Origin: Streptococcus hyointestinalis
Lineage (GTDB): Bacteria; Bacillota; Bacilli; Lactobacillales; Streptococcaceae
Assembly (NCBI RefSeq): GCF_900459405.1
Contig: NZ_UHFN01000007.1
Span: 1,426,001 to 1,490,000, forward strand
DNA length: 64,000 nucleotides
Direction of reading: 5' to 3'
A program made the translations under genes and the position numbers. Below the pieces are notes generated by a model. That model had not been told where the DNA came from and made no database searches. It saw only the letters and a program-made list of their open reading frames with translations. Of this stretch, positions 60,287 to 64,000 are shown one piece after another. Positions within the stretch are counted from its first letter, which is position 1. Every line of letters starts with the position of its first letter.

Positions 60287-60949
60287 TTACAACACGGGGT
60301 CCAAAAAGACGATATACTTGTGGTCAATAGCAATCAAGTTCTTCTTTTTCAAATCCCGAAAAACACGGCTAACCGTCTCTCGTGTCGTCCCACTAATCGC
60401 CGCAACATCGCTGGTTGTCAAAGCAATAGGCAAATGCGAGTCCACCTCACCTAGCTCCTTGAGCAAAAAAGCAAGGCTCTGCTCCACTCGCATGCTAGCA
60501 CTTGAGGTCACGACATTGCGCACACGCAACTCATGCAGACGCAAGAGCCTAGAAAGCCCGACATAGAGATGCTTCATCTGGTAGACACTCGTCGCTGAAA
60601 ACTCCTCAAAGAGCTTTGTTGGCACACAAAAATACTCGACATCCGTCATGGCTTGCGCTGAAAAGCGGTAAACCTCATCCTCAAAAAGCCCCTCATAAGG
60701 AAAGATATTGTGCGACGTGATAAAGTCCGTATAGGTAAAGGTCCCCAAAGTATCGCTATGCTCGATACGCACATAACCTGAAACGACGATATACAGCTTA
60801 TCCCTGACATCCCCCTCAAAAAAGAGAATGTGCTCTTTGGGTGCTTTTCGTTTTTTGATATGCAAAGCCAGCTCATCAAACTGATCAATAGGCAGAAGCC
60901 TAAAATCATCTAAATTCCGTAAAAAGCGGTAATTCTCTTTCGTTATCAT
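60287..60949 (-). CDS. flp: Crp/Fnr-type regulator of the arc operon
   Basis: A 220-residue protein: cyclic-nucleotide-type beta barrel (residues ~15-125, KEHILFFEGDVRDKLYIVVSG) and a C-terminal winged helix with TSDVAAISGTTRETVSRVFRDL. FlpS/ArcR-type members activate arc operons in streptococci. It lacks an N-terminal Cys cluster. The IS30 element starts just after its stop, so loss of a few C-terminal residues cannot be excluded. The ATG is 6 bases after the -10 and has no normal ribosome binding site. Confidence 0.85.
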   Translation of the reverse strand: MITKENYRFLRNLDDFRLLPIDQFDELALHIKKRKAPKEHILFFEGDVRDKLYIVVSGYVRIEHSDTLGTFTYTDFITSHNIFPYEGLFEDEVYRFSAQAMTDVEYFCVPTKLFEEFSATSVYQMKHLYVGLSRLLRLHELRVRNVVTSSASMRVEQSLAFLLKELGEVDSHLPIALTTSDVAAISGTTRETVSRVFRDLKKKNLIAIDHKYIVFLDPVL

Positions 60950-60955
60950 GCCTTT

Positions 60956-61051
60956 ATCTTATCAAAAAAAAGCGCTTTTATCAAAAATCTATCCATTTTC
61001 TAGTCATAAAAAAAGCGCTTTTTTACTTTTTAGACGTTTTTTTGTTATACT
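60956..61051. promoter_or_regulatory. Divergent flp-argR promoters with two cre-like palindromes
   Basis: Leftward flp promoter: TTGATA (60979-60984), 17 bp, TAAGAT (60956-60961). Rightward argR promoter: TTTACT (61022-61027), 18 bp, TATACT (61046-61051). AAAAGCGCTTTT occurs twice, in the flp spacer (60968-60979) and abutting the argR -35 (61011-61022), 43 bp apart. Both resemble cre, so CcpA may control the regulators as well as the arc operon. Confidence 0.7.
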
Positions 61052-61072
61052 AAAGAAAAAAGAGAAAATTCT

Positions 61073-61552
61073 ATGAATAGAAAAGAATCCCGACAACAAC
61101 TCATTCGACTTGTTATTAGTGAAAACACCATCCATACCCAACAAGAACTACAAGAAAAGCTCAGTGACAACGGCGTTCATGTGACGCAAGCCACACTTTC
61201 TCGTGACATGAAAGAGCTTAATCTGGTTAAAGTCAATAATAACGGCACTCCTCATTATGAGATTTTGAGCGTCTCCCAATCACACTGGGAAAACCGCTTG
61301 CGCCTCTACATGGAGGATGCCCTGGTCATGCTGCAAGTCGTTCAAAATCAAATCATCCTAAAAACCCTCCCTGGTCTTGCCCAGTCTTTTGGTTCTATCC
61401 TTGATTCTATTGAGATCGCAGAAATTGTAGGGACTGTTTGTGGGGATGATACTTGTCTCATCATCTGCGAAGATCATGAAAAAGCCAAAGCCTGCTTTGA
61501 CATTCTTTCTCAGTATACCCCGCCCTTCTTTTTCAGTGATAAGAGTGAATAA
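61073..61552 (+). CDS. argR: ArgR-family arginine regulator
   Basis: A 159-residue regulator: N-terminal winged helix ([30 protein letters not shown] is the family signature) and a C-terminal oligomerisation/arginine-binding domain with [15 protein letters not shown], whose Asp residues bind arginine. ArgR paralogues in lactic acid bacteria either repress synthesis or activate the arc operon; the location next to flp and the arc locus suggests the second. Divergent from flp. Confidence 0.92.
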   Translation: MNRKESRQQLIRLVISENTIHTQQELQEKLSDNGVHVTQATLSRDMKELNLVKVNNNGTPHYEILSVSQSHWENRLRLYMEDALVMLQVVQNQIILKTLPGLAQSFGSILDSIEIAEIVGTVCGDDTCLIICEDHEKAKACFDILSQYTPPFFFSDKSE

Positions 61553-61580
61553 AAAAGACTTCCACAAGGAAGTCCTTTTT
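61551..61580. terminator. Bidirectional terminator between argR and rpmA
   Basis: GACTTCC pairs with GGAAGTC around ACAA, with A and T runs on both sides. It serves argR and the convergent rplU-prp-rpmA operon. Confidence 0.88.
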
Positions 61581-61582
61581 GA

Positions 61583-61876
61583 TTATTTTGCGATTGGGTA
61601 AACTGAAACTTGTTTTTTATCGCGTCCTTTACGTTCGAAACGAACAACACCTTCAACTTTAGCAAAAAGTGTGTCATCTCCACCACGACCAACGTTTACA
61701 CCTGGGTAGATGTGTGTACCACGTTGACGGTAAAGGATAGAACCGCCTGTTACAGTTTGACCGTCTGCTGCTTTAGCACCAAGACGTTTGCTTTCAGAGT
61801 CACGTCCGTTAGATGTTGAACCTCCACCTTTTTTGTGGGCGAAGTATTGTAAGTTTGAAAGATTAAGTTTAATCAT
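61583..61876 (-). CDS. rpmA: Ribosomal protein L27
   Basis: A 97-residue 50S protein whose N-terminus reaches the peptidyl-transferase centre. It begins [19 protein letters not shown]: the LQYF-AHKK boundary is the site cut by Prp in Firmicutes, which exposes the functional N-terminus. The start at 61876 has AAGGAAA upstream; longer in-frame extension overlaps prp. It overlaps the prp stop by 8 bases. Confidence 0.97.
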   Translation of the reverse strand: MIKLNLSNLQYFAHKKGGGSTSNGRDSESKRLGAKAADGQTVTGGSILYRQRGTHIYPGVNVGRGGDDTLFAKVEGVVRFERKGRDKKQVSVYPIAK

Positions 61877-62231
61877 GAGTTTTTCCTTTCGTTGAACATT
61901 GTCGAATGACAGGTGTCGCCACATAGTCGCTTTCATTTTCAGCGAGATTTTCAAGTCCAATCACCACTGATTCAAAAAGCGTCTGCCACACCGTATCATC
62001 TGCTTTTGTCAGGTTATGTGGTTTTTGAATAACCAAATAACCACCATCGTCTACCATTTCCACCTGCGGCATCTTCTGTGTCATTGCTTCTACAGAGTTG
62101 GCAAAGTTAAGAGCTAACATAGATACCGAGGCACATATCACATCAAAGCCATACTCACCACTACCAGCATGTCCTGTGATAGTCATCTCAGACCAGCCAG
62201 AAGCATCCTTTGTAAATATTGCTTGAATCAT
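61869..62231 (-). CDS. prp: Ribosomal-processing cysteine protease Prp
   Basis: A 120-residue protease that trims the L27 N-terminal extension. Catalytic His is in [14 protein letters not shown] and Cys in VICASVSML, 12 residues later, as in the family. Placed between rplU and rpmA, it is made together with its substrate; the LQYF-A cleavage motif in the downstream L27 agrees. Confidence 0.95.
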   Translation of the reverse strand: MIQAIFTKDASGWSEMTITGHAGSGEYGFDVICASVSMLALNFANSVEAMTQKMPQVEMVDDGGYLVIQKPHNLTKADDTVWQTLFESVVIGLENLAENESDYVATPVIRQCSTKGKTHD

Positions 62232-62236
62232 TGTTA

Positions 62237-62551
62237 TTAAGCGTTGATAGCGTTGATAACAACTTTTGTATAAGGTTGACGATGTCCTTGTTTACGGTGA
62301 CTACCTTTTTTAGGTTTGTATTTGTAAGTAACAACTTTCTTTTGTTTGCCTTGTTTTTCAACAGTACCAACAACGCTAGCACCCTCAACGATTGGAGTAC
62401 CAACTTTAGTTGTTTCACCACCAACAAGAACGACTTGGTCAAATGTAACCTCTGCTCCTGCTTCAACATCAAGTTTTTCAACGTAGATCGCTTGACCTAC
62501 TTCAACTTTAACTTGTTTACCACCAGTTTTGATGATTGCGTATGTGCTCAT
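62237..62551 (-). CDS. rplU: Ribosomal protein L21
   Basis: A 104-residue 50S protein with the family opening [20 protein letters not shown] and ending [19 protein letters not shown]. First gene of the operon, behind GGAGG and the L21 leader. Confidence 0.97.
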   Translation of the reverse strand: MSTYAIIKTGGKQVKVEVGQAIYVEKLDVEAGAEVTFDQVVLVGGETTKVGTPIVEGASVVGTVEKQGKQKKVVTYKYKPKKGSHRKQGHRQPYTKVVINAINA

Positions 62552-62656
62552 GATGCACCTCCTATAAAAATTTTAGTGAAGACTCGCCTAGCACTGTGAG
62601 CCTTAGCTACTTAGATACAGTGGTCGTGCGGTTGCACAGGATGTGCATTAGTCAAC
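62552..62656 (-). ncRNA. L21 leader (ribosomal protein autoregulatory leader)
   Basis: About 105 bases between the promoter and rplU with several short stems (for example GCACATCC/TGTGC and CACTG near the centre), in the position of the Firmicutes L21 leader. L21 is presumed to bind and lower its own synthesis. The fold was judged by eye only. Confidence 0.65.
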
Positions 62657-62662
62657 TTCTCA

Positions 62663-62691
62663 AGTATACTATATTTTTCTAGCTTTGACAA
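62663..62691 (-). promoter_or_regulatory. Promoter of rplU-prp-rpmA
   Basis: Read leftward: TTGTCA (62686-62691), 17 bp, TATACT (62663-62668). Confidence 0.8.
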
Positions 62692-62740
62692 GAGAAAATG
62701 TCTAAAAACACTTTGTTTGACAGCTTTCCAAAATTCTCAA

Positions 62741-62806
62741 AGTAAGTTCTAGTCTGTCTTAAAAACTGGAAATTAGACTGAGACAAAAAATAAGGTAGAA
62801 CTTACT
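62741..62806. repeat. Inverted repeat at the left end of the second IS30-like element
   Basis: AGTAAGTTCTA (62741-62751) faces TAGAACTTACT (62796-62806) exactly, with a partly paired GTCTGTCT/AGACTGAGAC inside. It may be the element's terminal structure, or a small repeat into which the element went. Confidence 0.6.
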
Positions 62807-62829
62807 ATGGGACAAGTTGGTAACTGACA

Positions 62830-63993
62830 ATGAAAAACAAACACTTAACTCTCTCTGATCGCAACGATATTCAAATAGGAATCGAACAGCTAAAAACCTT
62901 CTCAGCTATCGCTACTAAGCTAGGAAAAGACCCGTCCACAATCTCAAAAGAAGTTCGCAGAAATCGAGTGGTTAAAGAAAATTCTGTGACATCCAATTGT
63001 GAGGCCTGCCCTCTACTCAAAAAGGCTCCTTACGTTTGTAATGCCTGTCCGAAAAAGAGAAGCAATTGTGGATACCAGAAACAGTTCTACTACGCAAAAA
63101 GAGCTCAGCTGGATTATGAAGCTAAGCTCTCAGATTCGAGAACAGGTGTTGCCCTAAACAAGGAAGAATTCTATCGCATGGACGAGATTGTCTCTTCTGC
63201 CATCAAAAAAGGACAACACCTCAACCACATCATCGCCTCAAATGAACTTTCGGCATCCAGAGCTTCTATCTACAGATACCTTGAAAAGGGCTATCTGTCC
63301 ACAAAGCCTATTGATTTCCCCCGTGTCGTGAAATTCAGAAAGCGGAGAACCAGAAATCTCCAACCCATTCCTAAAACTGCTAGAGAAGGACGGTCTTACG
63401 AGGACTTCCAAGGCTTTCTTACTAAGAATGATATCAGCTACTGGCTGGAAATGGACACCGTTACTGGAAGGATTGGAGGAAAGGTACTTCTCACTTTTAA
63501 CCTCTCCTACTGCAACTTTATTTTCGCTCGGTTACTGGATAATAAAACAGCTAATGAGGTCGCTAAACACCTCTACGCTATCAAGAATGACCTACACCAG
63601 AAAGAGATGAGCTTCTGCGAACTATTCCCTGTCATTCTGACCGATAATGGCGGTGAATTCGCTAGAGTAGACGATATCGAAATGGATGTTCGTGGAGAAT
63701 CTAAACTCTTCTTCTGTGACCCAAATCGTTCTGACCAGAAGGGGAGAATTGAGAAAAATCACACGCTTATCAGAGATATTCTCCCTAAAGGAACTAGCTT
63801 CGATAACTTGACACAGGATGACATCAACCTAGTTTGTTCACATGTCAACAGCGTCAAACGAGCTTCTTTCAACGGAAAATCAGCCTATGAACTCTTTACC
63901 TTTACCTACGGTGAGGAAGTGGCAACACTTCTCGGTATCTCTAAAATTGACCCTGAAAACGTCATCCAATCACCTCGATTATTAGATAAATAA
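62830..63993 (+). CDS. IS30-family transposase (second type)
   Basis: A 387-residue transposase unlike the one at 59189: an N-terminal HTH (LSDRNDIQIGIEQLKTFSAI, LGKDPSTISKEVRRN), a Cys-rich zinc-binding insertion (CEACPLLKKAPYVCNACPKK) and a DDE core with Asp in WLEMDTVTG, Asp in ILTDNGGEF and Glu in KGRIEKNHT. The frame is complete and ends 7 bases before the window edge; the right end of the element is outside. No Shine-Dalgarno is visible before the ATG. Confidence 0.92.
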   Translation: MKNKHLTLSDRNDIQIGIEQLKTFSAIATKLGKDPSTISKEVRRNRVVKENSVTSNCEACPLLKKAPYVCNACPKKRSNCGYQKQFYYAKRAQLDYEAKLSDSRTGVALNKEEFYRMDEIVSSAIKKGQHLNHIIASNELSASRASIYRYLEKGYLSTKPIDFPRVVKFRKRRTRNLQPIPKTAREGRSYEDFQGFLTKNDISYWLEMDTVTGRIGGKVLLTFNLSYCNFIFARLLDNKTANEVAKHLYAIKNDLHQKEMSFCELFPVILTDNGGEFARVDDIEMDVRGESKLFFCDPNRSDQKGRIEKNHTLIRDILPKGTSFDNLTQDDINLVCSHVNSVKRASFNGKSAYELFTFTYGEEVATLLGISKIDPENVIQSPRLLDK

Positions 63994-64000
63994 TCGCTAG

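Overview
The window is low-GC Firmicutes DNA from a Streptococcus chromosome. Gene neighbourhoods typical of the genus include murA-epuA-endA, atpEBFHAGDC, cpsY-lspA-rluD-pyrR-pyrB-carA-carB, an arcA-GNAT-arcB-arcD-arcC arginine deiminase operon with flp and argR regulators, and rplU-prp-rpmA. The species cannot be fixed from the sequence alone. No rRNA, tRNA or CRISPR array was seen.

Positions 1-5360 are one end of an integrated phage-satellite or prophage-like island that runs off the left edge. A tyrosine integrase lies beside the 3' end of eno. Inward of it come a type I toxin-antitoxin pair (25-residue Hol-Tox-like peptide with a convergent antisense RNA), a CI-like repressor and a divergent Cro-like gene, with three operators spaced exactly 30 bp apart. 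A BRO-domain antirepressor, several small unknown genes and the start of a DnaD-type replisome organizer follow. A probable small RNA (about 1780-1870) shares 28 of 30 bases with the integrase leader.

Positions 5484-19482 hold housekeeping genes: eno (with an IS630-like element between it and yueI), glycerate kinase, serB, the T-box-controlled pheS-GNAT-pheT operon, murA-epuA-endA, and a EIIC-like membrane protein with a DUF915 hydrolase. Positions 19529-34032 carry the F1Fo ATPase operon, dgkB-ligA, a preQ1-II riboswitch with queT, a GtrA-like gene, and GNAT-spxR-map-yihY. Positions 34139-41558 carry two efflux systems: a MarR-controlled heterodimeric ABC exporter and a MacAB-like adaptor/ATPase/permease set. 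Positions 41693-50124 carry pyrimidine genes under a PyrR attenuator, plus rluD, lspA and a CpsY/MtaR-type regulator.

Positions 50258-61552 form the arginine deiminase locus. About 4.6 kb of insertion sequences separates arcA from its likely regulators flp and argR: an IS200/IS605 element (tnpA, tnpB) whose tnpA is split by an IS110-family element, followed by an IS30-family element. Two RNA-guided mobile systems, TnpB with its guide RNA and IS110 with its bridge RNA, are therefore physically nested here. The right end holds rplU-prp-rpmA behind an L21 leader, and a second IS30-like element that reaches the window edge.

Five genes (murA-side DUF1146, ligA, gtrA-like, a GNAT gene and flp) share one promoter layout: an extended -10 box (TGn-TAnnnT), exactly six bases, then the ATG, with no usual Shine-Dalgarno. 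They are candidates for leaderless mRNAs. The 180-base carA-carB gap folds into a nested hairpin in front of a carB start that also lacks a Shine-Dalgarno. These two observations, the small RNA in the island and the nested IS110/IS605 pair are the most worthwhile to pursue.
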